Shown in pieces: positions 26,833-35,033 of a stretch of 64,000 bases of DNA. The DNA is taken from contig NZ_FZOL01000024.1 in the NCBI RefSeq assembly GCF_900188455.1, positions 1-64,000 on the forward strand, written 5' to 3'. Positions within the stretch are counted from its first letter, which is position 1. Every line of letters starts with the position of its first letter. This DNA is from Pseudomonas japonica (GTDB lineage: Bacteria > Pseudomonadota > Gammaproteobacteria > Pseudomonadales > Pseudomonadaceae). The position numbers were made by a program, and so were the translations under genes. The notes beneath the pieces are model-generated. The model was not told where the DNA came from, did not search any database, and saw nothing but the letters and a program-made list of their open reading frames with translations.

Positions 26833-27420
26833 ATGCTGGAATCGCTGCTCGTTCCCACCGCAATCGTTGCCCTCGCCGAAATCGGCGACAAGACCCAACT
26901 GCTTGCCCTCATCCTCGCCGCGCGCTTCCGCAAACCCTGGCCGATCATCGCCGGGATCGTCGCCGCCACCCTGGCCAACCATGCCGCCGCGGGTGCCGTG
27001 GGGGCCTGGGTCGGCAGTTTCTTCAGCGACACCGTGCTGCACTGGATTCTCGCCGCGAGCTTCCTCGCCACGGCCGCGTGGACCCTGATCCCGGACAAGA
27101 TGGATGACGACGAAGCCGGCACCGCGCGACGCTTCGGGCCGTTCGTGACCACGCTGATCGCCTTCTTCCTGGCCGAGATCGGCGACAAGACCCAGGTCGC
27201 CACGGTGATGCTGGCGGCGCAGTACCCGCACCTGATCATGGTGATCATCGGCACCACCCTGGGCATGCTGATCGCCAACGTGCCGGTGGTGCTGGCCGGC
27301 AACTTCGCCGCCGAGAAACTGCCGCTGACCCTGATTCGGCGCCTGGCGGCGAGTGCGTTCGTGGTGCTGGCGATCATCGCGGTGTATGCGGCGATGCAGG
27401 CCAGTGGCTGGGTGGGTTAG
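26833..27420 (+). CDS. GDT1/TMEM165-family manganese exporter
   Basis: A 195-residue membrane protein with about six segments in two homologous halves. Each half has the family motif E-x-G-D-K-T: AEIGDKTQL near residue 15 and AEIGDKTQV near residue 116. Family members move Mn2+ or Ca2+ out of the cytoplasm. The manganese riboswitch directly upstream fixes the likely job: Mn2+ efflux at high manganese. A REP pair follows the stop. Confidence 0.92.
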   Translation: MLESLLVPTAIVALAEIGDKTQLLALILAARFRKPWPIIAGIVAATLANHAAAGAVGAWVGSFFSDTVLHWILAASFLATAAWTLIPDKMDDDEAGTARRFGPFVTTLIAFFLAEIGDKTQVATVMLAAQYPHLIMVIIGTTLGMLIANVPVVLAGNFAAEKLPLTLIRRLAASAFVVLAIIAVYAAMQASGWVG

Positions 27421-27439
27421 CCGAACTTGAAGCTATCCC

Positions 27440-27572
27440 TGTAGGAGCGTGGCTTGCCCGCGATGGACCGCGAAGCGGTCCCGGTTCCTGATCTACAGCC
27501 AGGAGGAGGCCTACCGGGACCGCTGCGCGGTCCATCGCAGTGGTTCGTCACACGACAAGCCAGCTCCTACAG
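27440..27572. repeat. REP pair after the manganese exporter gene
   Basis: GTAGGAGCGTGGCTTGCCCGCG at the left and an imperfect inverted partner ending CAAGCCAGCTCCTAC at the right. Inner arms GGACCGCGAAGCGGTCC and GGACCGCTGCGCGGTCC are also palindromic. It separates two convergent genes. Confidence 0.9.
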
Positions 27573-27591
27573 AGAGCGCGTAGCCAGACCG

Positions 27592-28410
27592 CTACTTTTT
27601 GGCCTGCTCGTACAGCGGCATCACCTTCGGAATCGCCGCCTGCAACGACGAAATCCGGCTGTCCGAAGCCGGGTGAGTGCTCATGAACTCCGGCTGCGAA
27701 CTGCCACCCGAGGCCTTGGCCATCTTGTTCCACAGGGTGATCGCGGCGTTCGGGTTGTAGCCGGCGCGGGCCGCCAGTTCCAGGCCGATCAGGTCGGCTT
27801 CGTTCTCGTTGCTGCGGCTGTTGGGCAGGGTCAGGCTGTACTGGACCACGGTATCGGCCAGTTGCAGGCTGTCTTCACCCAGGCCCAGCAAGGCACCGGC
27901 ACCGGAACGGGCCATCTGGATGCCATAGGCCTTGGACATCGCTTCACGGCCATGCTCGCGCAGGGCGTGGGCGATTTCATGGCCCATCACCGCGGCGATC
28001 TCGTCATCGGTCAGTTGCAGCTTGTCGATCAGGCCACTGTAGAAAATGATCTTGCCGCCAGGACCGCAGTTGGCGTTGAGCTCGTCGCTCTTGATCAGGT
28101 TGACTTCCCACTGCCACTGCGCCGAATCCGGACGGAACTGCGGCGCCTGGGCGATCAGGCGATCGGCGATGGCCTGGACGCGCCGGGCATTGGCGCTGGT
28201 CTTGTCGAGCACGCCCTGGTTGGTCGCCTCCCCCAGGGTCTGCTGGTAGGACTGCGCATACATCTGGTTGACCTGGTCGGTCGACAGCATGCTGAACATG
28301 TATTGCTTGCGCTCGACACCGACCGCTCCACCGCTGGTGGTGTTCACCGCCTGGCAACCTGCCAGCAGGAGCGAAGCGCCCAAAGCACCGACAACAACCC
28401 AATTACGCAT
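27592..28410 (-). CDS. M48-family metallopeptidase lipoprotein (LoiP/YggG-like)
   Basis: A 272-residue exported lipoprotein. The lipobox is LLAGC with Cys19, so it is probably anchored in a membrane facing the periplasm. The zinc motif is HEIAH in VMGHEIAHALREHG, with the third ligand in NENEADLIGLEL. M48 proteins of this group cut misfolded or damaged membrane-associated proteins. The start at 28410 begins a clean signal sequence. It is divergent from the chemoreceptor gene. Confidence 0.9.
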   Translation of the reverse strand: MRNWVVVGALGASLLLAGCQAVNTTSGGAVGVERKQYMFSMLSTDQVNQMYAQSYQQTLGEATNQGVLDKTSANARRVQAIADRLIAQAPQFRPDSAQWQWEVNLIKSDELNANCGPGGKIIFYSGLIDKLQLTDDEIAAVMGHEIAHALREHGREAMSKAYGIQMARSGAGALLGLGEDSLQLADTVVQYSLTLPNSRSNENEADLIGLELAARAGYNPNAAITLWNKMAKASGGSSQPEFMSTHPASDSRISSLQAAIPKVMPLYEQAKK

Positions 28411-28568
28411 GTAAAAACTCCCGTCTGACGTGGGCCGTATCCTAGGACGGCGCAGGGGAACGCGCCACAGCCGTAAGTAAAGATTTCTCTCTGACAGGCT
28501 AATGGTTTTTCGGTTTCACGCCGATATCACGGGGGTAAGGCGACCATTCCCTGCGCTCGGAGCTCTCC

Positions 28569-30710
28569 ATGAAGTTCAAGTCGATCCAGTTGTCCGTTGC
28601 CGCCCTCGCGGGGGCCATCGTGTTGAGTATCGTCGCCGCCCTGGTGCTGTACGCGGTGTTTTCCGGAGCGCGGACCCAGGAACTGGTGCAGCAGCGAACA
28701 CAGGAACAGTTCGACACAGTCATCGAGCAGCGCCTGACTGCCCTGGCGCAGACCCAGGCCAGCCAGATCCTGCGCCGCCTCGAAGCACCGCTGCTGGTCG
28801 CCCGCGGCGTGGCCACCACCCACGCGCAACTGGGCCTGAAGGACGAGGCCGGCAACCCGCGCCTGAAAGCCGACCGCGCGCAACTGATCACCCTGCTCAA
28901 GCAGAGCCTGGTGGACAACCCGCTGCTGCTCGGCGCCTACGTCGCCTGGGAGCCGAACGGCGTGGACCGTGACGACGCCAGCTACGTCGGCACAGCGGTG
29001 GAGGGTATCGATCCGGCCACTGGCCGCTTCCAGCCCTGGTGGTACCGCAATACCGATGGCAGCTTCGGCCTGGAAAAACTGGTCGACCTGAACAACAACA
29101 CCCTGCTTTCCACCGGCGTGCGCGCCAGCGAGTACTACCTGTGCTCGAAGGAAAGCAAGCGCGCCTGCACCATCGACCCCGCGCCTTACAAGGTGGGCGA
29201 CAAGATGGTGATGCTCGCCTCCTTCGTCGAACCGGTGCTCATCGACGGCCAGTTCCAGGGCATCGTCGGCGTCGACCTGTCGGTGAACTTCATCCAGGAC
29301 CTGCTCAAGGCCGCCGACAACCAGCTCTACAACGGTGCCGGCGAGCTGGCGCTGATCGCCAACAACGGTCGCCTGGTCGCCTATACCCGGGACGAAAGCA
29401 AGTTCGGCGAGAAGGCCAGCGACGTGCTGCCAGCCGCCGAAGCCGCCAGCCTGAAGAAGGTCAGCGGCGATGCACCGGTGTATGAAGTCGACCGCGAAGC
29501 CGGCCAGATCCGTCTGTTCCTGCCTTTCCAGATCGGCGATACCGCCCAGCGCTGGACCCTGCTCCTGGACCTGCCGTTGAACGTGGTGATGGCCGCCGCG
29601 GAAAAACTGCAGAACGACCTCAGCGACCAGCGCCGTGCCGACATCACCGGCATGACCCTGGTCGGCCTGGCAATCGCCGCCGGCGGCCTGCTGGTGATCT
29701 GGCTGCTGGCCCACGGCATCGCCCGTCCGCTGCGGCAGATGGTGGCGATGCTCGACGATATCGCCCAGGGCGAAGGCGACCTGACCCGCCGCCTGCAAAG
29801 CGACCGCCACGACGAACTGGGCTCCATCGCCAAGGGCTTCAACACGTTCCTCGGCAAGCTGCAGAGCATGATCAGCCAGGTGGTGAGTTCGGTGCAGAAG
29901 GTCAGCGATTCGTCGGAACACACCGCAGATATCGCCATCCGCACCAACCAGGGTGTGCACAAGCAGATGGCCGAAATCGACCTGGTCGCCACCGCGGTGC
30001 ATGAGATGACCGCCACCGCCCAGGACGTGGCGCGCAATGCCACCCACGCCGCCCAGGCCGCGAGCAATGCCGACCAGGCCGCCAACCAGGGGCTGTCCAT
30101 CGTCCGCGACACCTCGCAGTCCATCGCCGCCCTGGCCGACGAGATCGGCCGCGCGGTGGGCGTGGTGCAGAACCTGGCCCGCGACAGCGAGAACATCAAC
30201 GCCATCCTCGTGGCGATCCGCGCCATCGCCGAGCAGACCAACCTGCTCGCGCTCAATGCCGCGATCGAGGCGGCCCGGGCCGGCGAGCAAGGCCGCGGCT
30301 TCGCCGTGGTCGCCGACGAAGTGCGCAACCTGGCGCAGAAGACCCAGCAGGCCACCGAAGAAATCCAGCAGATGATCCAGCAACTGCAGCAGGGCACCCG
30401 CGATGTGGTGCGGGTCATGGAAGACAGTCAGAGCAAGACCGACGTCAGCGTGCAGCAGGCGGCGCGGGCCGCCGATGCGCTGGAAAGCATCACCCGCGCG
30501 GTGTCGGTGATCAACGACATGAACACCCAGATCGCCAGCGCCGCCGAGGAGCAGAGCGCGGTGGCCGAGGACATCAACCGCAACGTGATCAACATCGGCC
30601 AGGTGGCCAATGAAGTGGCGGGCGGTGCCGATGAGTCGAGCACTGCCAGTGCCGAGTTGACCAAGCTGGCGGAGCAGCAGCGGCGGTTGATCAATCAGTT
30701 CCGGGTATAG
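28569..30710 (+). CDS. Methyl-accepting chemotaxis protein with dCache sensor
   Basis: A 713-residue chemoreceptor. A first membrane helix (about residues 8-30) is followed by a roughly 320-residue periplasmic region, probably a double Cache domain (with WEPNGVDRDDASY and WWYRNTDGSFGLEKL). A second helix lies near 360-380 (GMTLVGLAIAAGGLLVIWLLA), then HAMP, then the signalling domain with the hairpin tip AIAEQTNLLALNAAIEAARAGEQGRGFAVVADEVR. Size and layout resemble TlpQ/McpU amine receptors, but the ligand cannot be settled by reading. It ends at a REP pair. Confidence 0.92.
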   Translation: MKFKSIQLSVAALAGAIVLSIVAALVLYAVFSGARTQELVQQRTQEQFDTVIEQRLTALAQTQASQILRRLEAPLLVARGVATTHAQLGLKDEAGNPRLKADRAQLITLLKQSLVDNPLLLGAYVAWEPNGVDRDDASYVGTAVEGIDPATGRFQPWWYRNTDGSFGLEKLVDLNNNTLLSTGVRASEYYLCSKESKRACTIDPAPYKVGDKMVMLASFVEPVLIDGQFQGIVGVDLSVNFIQDLLKAADNQLYNGAGELALIANNGRLVAYTRDESKFGEKASDVLPAAEAASLKKVSGDAPVYEVDREAGQIRLFLPFQIGDTAQRWTLLLDLPLNVVMAAAEKLQNDLSDQRRADITGMTLVGLAIAAGGLLVIWLLAHGIARPLRQMVAMLDDIAQGEGDLTRRLQSDRHDELGSIAKGFNTFLGKLQSMISQVVSSVQKVSDSSEHTADIAIRTNQGVHKQMAEIDLVATAVHEMTATAQDVARNATHAAQAASNADQAANQGLSIVRDTSQSIAALADEIGRAVGVVQNLARDSENINAILVAIRAIAEQTNLLALNAAIEAARAGEQGRGFAVVADEVRNLAQKTQQATEEIQQMIQQLQQGTRDVVRVMEDSQSKTDVSVQQAARAADALESITRAVSVINDMNTQIASAAEEQSAVAEDINRNVINIGQVANEVAGGADESSTASAELTKLAEQQRRLINQFRV

Positions 30711-30716
30711 AGGTTT

Positions 30717-30824
30717 TGGGGCTGCTCCGCAGCCCTTCGCGAGCGAGCTCGCTCCCACAAGGAACCAGCGGCATGAACTCCTGTGGGAGCGAGCTTGCTC
30801 GCGAAGGGCCGCAAAGCGGCCCCA
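30717..30824. repeat. REP pair after the chemoreceptor gene
   Basis: Two facing REPs, GCGAGCGAGCTCGCTCCCACA and TGTGGGAGCGAGCTTGCTCGC, with outer arms GGGGCTGCTCCGCAGCCC and GGGCCGCAAAGCGGCCCC. It lies between two convergent genes. Confidence 0.92.
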
Positions 30825-30825
30825 G

Positions 30826-31446
30826 TCAGGCCGGGGTCAGGCACTCCGGCGCATCCAGCTTCGGATCATTGACGAAATTCGCCAGCACCCGCTCGCGCAA
30901 GGCGGCGGGCGAGCTGGCCAGCAGGCTGTGCAGGTCGGCCGGCGGCGTATCCGCATCGAGCCAGGCGGCCTGCCCCGCCGCGTCGAGGATCAACGGCCGA
31001 CGCTGGTTCATCGCCGCCTGGGTCACCACCGCCACGCTCAGCCAGACCTGCTCCTGCACGGGATAGGCCTCCCAGATCGCGGCGAAGAACAACGACGAAC
31101 CCTCCCCCGGCGTCAGCCAGTAAGGGCGCTTGCGCACGTTGCCGCGCCATTCGTAGAAACCGTTGGCCGGCAGCAGGCAGCGGCGCCTGGCGAAGGCGTC
31201 GCGGAACATCGGCTGGTCGGCCAGGGTTTCCGCGCGGGCGTGGGCCGGGGTGCGGGTCAGGTCGGTCAGCCAGGGCGGGGTCAGGCCCCAGCGGGCACGG
31301 GCCAGGGTCATGCGCCCCTCGTCCAGGCGCTGGATCAGCACCTGGGCGCCGGGGGAGATGTTCCACTGTGCCTTCTGGTCAGCGGGAAAGCCGGGCAGCG
31401 CGGCAAAGGCCGGCGACCAGCGGAAGAGAGCGTAGCGTCCACACAT
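30826..31446 (-). CDS. SOS response-associated peptidase (SRAP, YedK/HMCES family)
   Basis: A 206-residue protein that shields abasic sites by a covalent bond of Cys2 to DNA. The N-terminus MCGRYALF has the catalytic cysteine once methionine is removed. The other signatures are WGLTPPW, ARAETL, and the active-site block RRCLLPANGFYEW with glutamate. The final His of family members is probably replaced or lies in VVTQAAMNQRRPLIL; I could not place it confidently. It is ten bases after the DUF2007 gene, as the last gene of a three-gene set. Confidence 0.9.
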   Translation of the reverse strand: MCGRYALFRWSPAFAALPGFPADQKAQWNISPGAQVLIQRLDEGRMTLARARWGLTPPWLTDLTRTPAHARAETLADQPMFRDAFARRRCLLPANGFYEWRGNVRKRPYWLTPGEGSSLFFAAIWEAYPVQEQVWLSVAVVTQAAMNQRRPLILDAAGQAAWLDADTPPADLHSLLASSPAALRERVLANFVNDPKLDAPECLTPA

Positions 31447-31456
31447 CAGGCGAAAC

Positions 31457-31717
31457 CTAGCAAATCAGAACTCCGGGATAACTCTCCGGCTCATCGCCAG
31501 GAAGTGGCTGGGCGGCATTGTACGCGGCGATCAGTTGCCGTGCGTACTCGGCCTGTTCATCGGCGACGGCCAGCCCCAGCAGGCCATGCAACGGCAACTC
31601 GCCGATCGCCCCGAGCAGATCGCGCCCCACCAGATGCGCCTCGACGCCCTCGTTGTCGAGCATGCCGATCAGCACCTCGGCTTCCATCAGGTTTTCCGGT
31701 TCGTAGATGCGCTGCAT
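31457..31717 (-). CDS. DUF2007-family putative signal-transducing protein
   Basis: An 86-residue small protein with the typical DUF2007 opening MQRIYEPENLMEAEVLIGMLDNEG. The family has a ferredoxin-like (ACT/PII-like) fold and unknown function. The ATG at 31717 overlaps the stop of the cysteine-rich gene (ATGA), so the two are translationally coupled. Confidence 0.85.
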   Translation of the reverse strand: MQRIYEPENLMEAEVLIGMLDNEGVEAHLVGRDLLGAIGELPLHGLLGLAVADEQAEYARQLIAAYNAAQPLPGDEPESYPGVLIC

Positions 31718-31899
31718 CAATCGTCCTCGCGTTTCACATCGAGCATCCATTCGTCACCATGCACCTGCAGAGTGAAGACGATCGGACGACAACAGACGGC
31801 GCAGTCCTCGATATAGGTCTGGTCGCCACCGGAGAGGTCGACCGTGGTCTCGACCCGTTCACCGCAATAGGGACAAACGTAGAACTCGGTCTCCAGCAT
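31717..31899 (-). CDS. CPXCG-motif cysteine-rich small protein
   Basis: A 60-residue protein with two zinc-ribbon knuckles, CPYCG near the start and CAVCCRP in the middle. It matches the CPXCG family of unknown role. It is the first gene of the set ending with SRAP. The start lies divergently about 107 bases from the acyltransferase gene. Confidence 0.88.
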   Translation of the reverse strand: MLETEFYVCPYCGERVETTVDLSGGDQTYIEDCAVCCRPIVFTLQVHGDEWMLDVKREDD

Positions 31900-32006
31900 C
31901 GCGGCCTCCGCTGTTACTTGTGCGTATAATTGCCGGTCCTGCGCCCCCGAGCCCGGTTTTGCGGCGCAGCCCTACCTTTACCCTAGCCGTTTCACAACAA
32001 GAGAGC

Positions 32007-33173
32007 ATGATGGGCGAATTCGATGCCATCCGACCGTATGACGACGCTGAGGTCCCTGCCGTTCTGGCACGCCTGCTCAGCGATCCGGCATTCCTCGATA
32101 TCCTTACCCGGTTCCGCTTTCCGCGGATGGCGACAAGCTTCGGCTGGCTGCTCAAACCGCTGATCGCCCGCCGCCTGCGCAAGGAGTTCGCCGGGGTGAA
32201 GTGCGTCGCGACCCTGCAGGACAAGGTCGAGTTCTACGTCGATCACACCATCGAGCGTGCCACCGATGGCGTCACCTACACCGGTGTCGAGCAGTTCAAG
32301 TCGGGTACCGCCTATCTGTTCCTGGCCAACCATCGCGACATCGTCATGGACCCGGCCTTCGTCAACTACGCCGTCTATCACGCCGGCCTGCCGACCCCGC
32401 GCATCGCCATCGGCGACAACCTGCTGCAGAAGCCATTCGTCAGCGACATGATGCGCCTGAACAAGAGCTTCATCGTGCACCGCTCCATCAGCGGCCGGCG
32501 CGAGAAGCTGGCGGCCTATCAGTTGCTTTCGGCGTACATCAATCATTCGATCCGCAACGATGGCGCATCGATCTGGATCGCCCAGGCCGAAGGCCGGGCC
32601 AAGGACGGCGACGACCGCACCGACTCGGCGATCCTCAAGATGTTCCACATGAGCCGCAAGGACGAGCCGTTCGGTACGGTGATCCAGTCGCTGAACCTGA
32701 GTCCGGTGTCGATCAGCTACGAATACGACCCCTGCGACCAGGCCAAGGCCCGCGAGCTGTACATCCGCGCCACCACCGGCAGCTACAGCAAGGCGCCAGG
32801 CGAGGATGACCTGAGCATCGGCCTGGGCATCACCGGCTACAAAGGCCGGGTGCACATCAACTTCACCCCGCCGGTGACCGCGCAGTTCGAGGACACCAAG
32901 CAACTGGCCGCGCATATCGACAAGCAGATTCTCGGTGGCTACCGGCTGTTCCCGGCGCATTACCTGGCCTATGCGCAATGGGCCGAGGCCGATCCGCAGT
33001 TGCAGGTGCCGAAGGCCAGCGAGGTGTTCGGCGCCGAGGAACTGGCCAAGGCCCAGGCCGAGTGGCAGCGGCGACTGGAAGCGTGCCCGGTGGAGCACCA
33101 GCCGTACCTGGTGTTGCAGTACGCGATGCCGGTGCGGAATCAGTATCGGGTCAAGGCCGGGTTGCCCCTTTGA
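32007..33173 (+). CDS. PlsC-type 1-acyl-glycerol-3-phosphate acyltransferase family protein
   Basis: A 388-residue protein with the acyltransferase motif NHRDIVMD (NHx4D) near residue 110 and a later block FIVHRSISGRREKLAAY. The C-terminal half is larger than in classical PlsC (about 245 residues), so substrate and role may differ. I chose the ATG at 32007; a second ATG follows directly. Sequence upstream in the same frame does not look coding. A REP pair follows the gene. Confidence 0.82.
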   Translation: MMGEFDAIRPYDDAEVPAVLARLLSDPAFLDILTRFRFPRMATSFGWLLKPLIARRLRKEFAGVKCVATLQDKVEFYVDHTIERATDGVTYTGVEQFKSGTAYLFLANHRDIVMDPAFVNYAVYHAGLPTPRIAIGDNLLQKPFVSDMMRLNKSFIVHRSISGRREKLAAYQLLSAYINHSIRNDGASIWIAQAEGRAKDGDDRTDSAILKMFHMSRKDEPFGTVIQSLNLSPVSISYEYDPCDQAKARELYIRATTGSYSKAPGEDDLSIGLGITGYKGRVHINFTPPVTAQFEDTKQLAAHIDKQILGGYRLFPAHYLAYAQWAEADPQLQVPKASEVFGAEELAKAQAEWQRRLEACPVEHQPYLVLQYAMPVRNQYRVKAGLPL

Positions 33174-33178
33174 GTCTT

Positions 33179-33268
33179 TTGGGGCTGCTTTGCAGCCCTT
33201 CGCGGGCAAGCCACGCTCCTACGGGATAGACACGCCCCTTGTAGGAGCTGGCTTGCCTGCGAAGCGGT
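33179..33268. repeat. REP pair after the acyltransferase gene
   Basis: GGGGCTGCTTTGCAGCCC with GCGGGCAAGCCACGCTCCTAC, followed by the partner GTAGGAGCTGGCTTGCCTGCG. It separates two convergent genes. Confidence 0.85.
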
Positions 33269-33274
33269 ACCACC

Positions 33275-33535
33275 TCAGATCCAGGTACTGACCCAGGACA
33301 GCAGCAGGGCCATGGCCAGGAACGCCCCACCCAGGCTGTAGTAGAAGCGGTTGACCCGCTGCGTCAGCAGGTCGATCGCCGCCTCGCCCGCCGGCAGGCT
33401 GGCCACCGCCCGCGAAGCGCGGCGGCGTGCGTTGTGCAGGAGCATGCCACCCGGGCAGGTGAGCAGCAGGGCGAACAGATTGATCAGTTTGGCCGGGTGG
33501 CCGGCGAACAGCCCCCAGAGCATTTGCAGCGACAT
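33275..33535 (-). CDS. Small two-helix membrane protein, unknown function
   Basis: An 86-residue protein with two hydrophobic stretches: LINLFALLLTCPGGMLL near residues 17-33, and LGGAFLAMALLLSWVSTWI at the C-terminal end. A basic, alanine-rich linker lies between. The start at 33535 (MSLQMLWGL) is preferred, since the longer frame crosses a non-coding-looking stretch. I do not recognise the family. Confidence 0.65.
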   Translation of the reverse strand: MSLQMLWGLFAGHPAKLINLFALLLTCPGGMLLHNARRRASRAVASLPAGEAAIDLLTQRVNRFYYSLGGAFLAMALLLSWVSTWI

Positions 33536-33688
33536 CGCCTTACCTCGAAAAACGGAACGCGCGCATTCTACCCAAGCCGACCGCTTTCGCCCGCCCTTTA
33601 CGACCAAATGACCAACAACAGGTCGCCGTCACACGCCGGTCATCATCACAGGCCACTCTGTCGCCCTCGCAACGCACCGGAGCCCGTC

Positions 33689-33895
33689 ATGCTGCACGCC
33701 GAAAACCAGGATCGCCTCTATCTGATAGCCCAGAGCGAGGAGCAGGAAGCACTGATCGACGGTTTGGCCATCAACGTCCAGGACCGCCAGTGGCTGGTCT
33801 ACTGCGCCCTGGGCGGCCATCCACACGATCATTTGCCGGAGGTCGACAGCCAGACCGGCATCAGCGTGCTCAATTTCCATATCGAAGCAGCCTGA
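33689..33895 (+). CDS. Small acidic protein, unknown function
   Basis: A 68-residue soluble protein (MLHAENQDRLYLIAQ and so on) with a weakly acidic composition, two HxH-like histidines (GHPHDH) and no membrane segment. It resembles conserved small hypothetical proteins of Pseudomonas, but I cannot name a family. The ATG is preceded by CGGAG. Confidence 0.6.
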   Translation: MLHAENQDRLYLIAQSEEQEALIDGLAINVQDRQWLVYCALGGHPHDHLPEVDSQTGISVLNFHIEAA

Positions 33896-33917
33896 AACCC
33901 AGCCACTGATACCTACC

Positions 33918-33965
33918 TGCGGGACCGCTTACGCGGTCCTTCGCGAGCAAGCTCGCTCCCACAAG
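33918..33965. repeat. Single REP element
   Basis: GGGACCGCTTACGCGGTCC joined to GCGAGCAAGCTCGCTCCCACA. It stands directly before a strong terminator hairpin. Confidence 0.88.
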
Positions 33966-33989
33966 GGTTTTGTACATCGTCCGAAAATC

Positions 33990-34027
33990 AAAAAACCCGC
34001 GTCCTGGCGACAGGACGCGGGTTTTGT
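33990..34027. terminator. Bidirectional terminator, 15-base perfect stem
   Basis: Arms AAAACCCGCGTCCTG (33992-34006) and CAGGACGCGGGTTTT (34011-34025) with the tetraloop GCGA. The A-tract on one side and T-tract on the other serve both the small gene ending at 33895 and the lipoprotein gene ending at 34044. Confidence 0.92.
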
Positions 34028-34043
34028 CTTTCTACGGTAAGGC

Positions 34044-34634
34044 TTATTCGCCCAGGACCTGACCGATGGTCGGATCCTTGAACAGCCGGGTCAGGGCATC
34101 GCTGAGCACGTCGCTGACCAGCTTGGTGTTGGTTTCCTGGTTCGGCGCCATGCCGAAACGCTGGTCCAGGGACGCACCGTAACGGCCGCTGTAGCGACGG
34201 TTGGCGTTGTTCACGTCAGCCTTGAAGGTGGCACCGATGGTGGCTTCGGTCACGTACATGCCTTCCTTGGGCGACTGGTACTTCAGCTCGGCCAGGGTCA
34301 CGGTCAACTGCGGCGCGTTGTAGGCGTTCGGCGTCGGAGTGAAGCCGAGCAGGCGCACCGCGGCTTCGGCCTGGGCCTGCAGCTTGGGCAGGACATCGTT
34401 GCCAGTGACGGTGATGGCACTGGTTTCCGGGTACAGACCACCGCGGGTGCCGAGGGTCTGGGTGCCACGGCCGTCGACCACCCGCACCACGACCGGCTGG
34501 CCATGGCCAACGGGCGCGAGCTGGGCGGTGAGTTTCGGTTGCGGGCTGAGTTGTTGCGGACTATGGGCGCAACCCGCCAGGGTCAGGCTGGTCACAGCGA
34601 TCAAACCGAACAACAAACGTTGCAACATGCTCAT
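34044..34634 (-). CDS. YajG-family lipoprotein
   Basis: A 196-residue lipoprotein with the lipobox LAGC near residue 22 (MSMLQRLLFGLIAVTSLTLAGC). The rest, with VRVVDGRGTQTLGTRGG and a central beta-rich region, fits the YajG family of uncharacterised outer-membrane lipoproteins. The start is 34634 or an ATG two codons later. It is single-gene and ends at a shared terminator. Confidence 0.8.
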   Translation of the reverse strand: MSMLQRLLFGLIAVTSLTLAGCAHSPQQLSPQPKLTAQLAPVGHGQPVVVRVVDGRGTQTLGTRGGLYPETSAITVTGNDVLPKLQAQAEAAVRLLGFTPTPNAYNAPQLTVTLAELKYQSPKEGMYVTEATIGATFKADVNNANRRYSGRYGASLDQRFGMAPNQETNTKLVSDVLSDALTRLFKDPTIGQVLGE

Positions 34635-34802
34635 CTCTCCTGGAATAGCGGCAAAGGCTGCCAGTATACCCAGCGCCCCATGCGCCAGTCATCGGCCTCG
34701 CCATGCATGGGACCGCACTTTCACCTGGCGGATTCCCGGCTGTCATACGGGTTTCATCATCCGCCCCGTATCCTTGCGCCAGCTCCCAACAGGTATCTCG
34801 CC

Positions 34803-35033
34803 ATGTCCAGCCTCTGGTCCCTCTTCAAGCGCCAGCCACGCCGCCACTTCGCCCGCCTCGACAGCCAGGGTCTGTGCCAGGCCTTCAAGTGCTGCGAGCA
34901 GTTGCCCGCCGGGGCCGGCTGGGTCGAAGTCAGCGAGTCCGGCCTGCACTGGCTGAACCGCCCACTGCCCGCCAGCGCCCGGGTGGTGCGACAGCATCGC
35001 GGCAATCTGCTGCAACGCGCCCTCGCCGCCTGA
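34803..35033 (+). CDS. Small basic protein, unknown function
   Basis: A 76-residue arginine-rich protein (MSSLWSLFKRQPRRHFARLD, ending LLQRALAA) without membrane segments. It has a pair of cysteines in AFKCCEQL. The ATG lies 9 bases after a CAACAGG stretch. I do not recognise the family. Confidence 0.55.
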   Translation: MSSLWSLFKRQPRRHFARLDSQGLCQAFKCCEQLPAGAGWVEVSESGLHWLNRPLPASARVVRQHRGNLLQRALAA

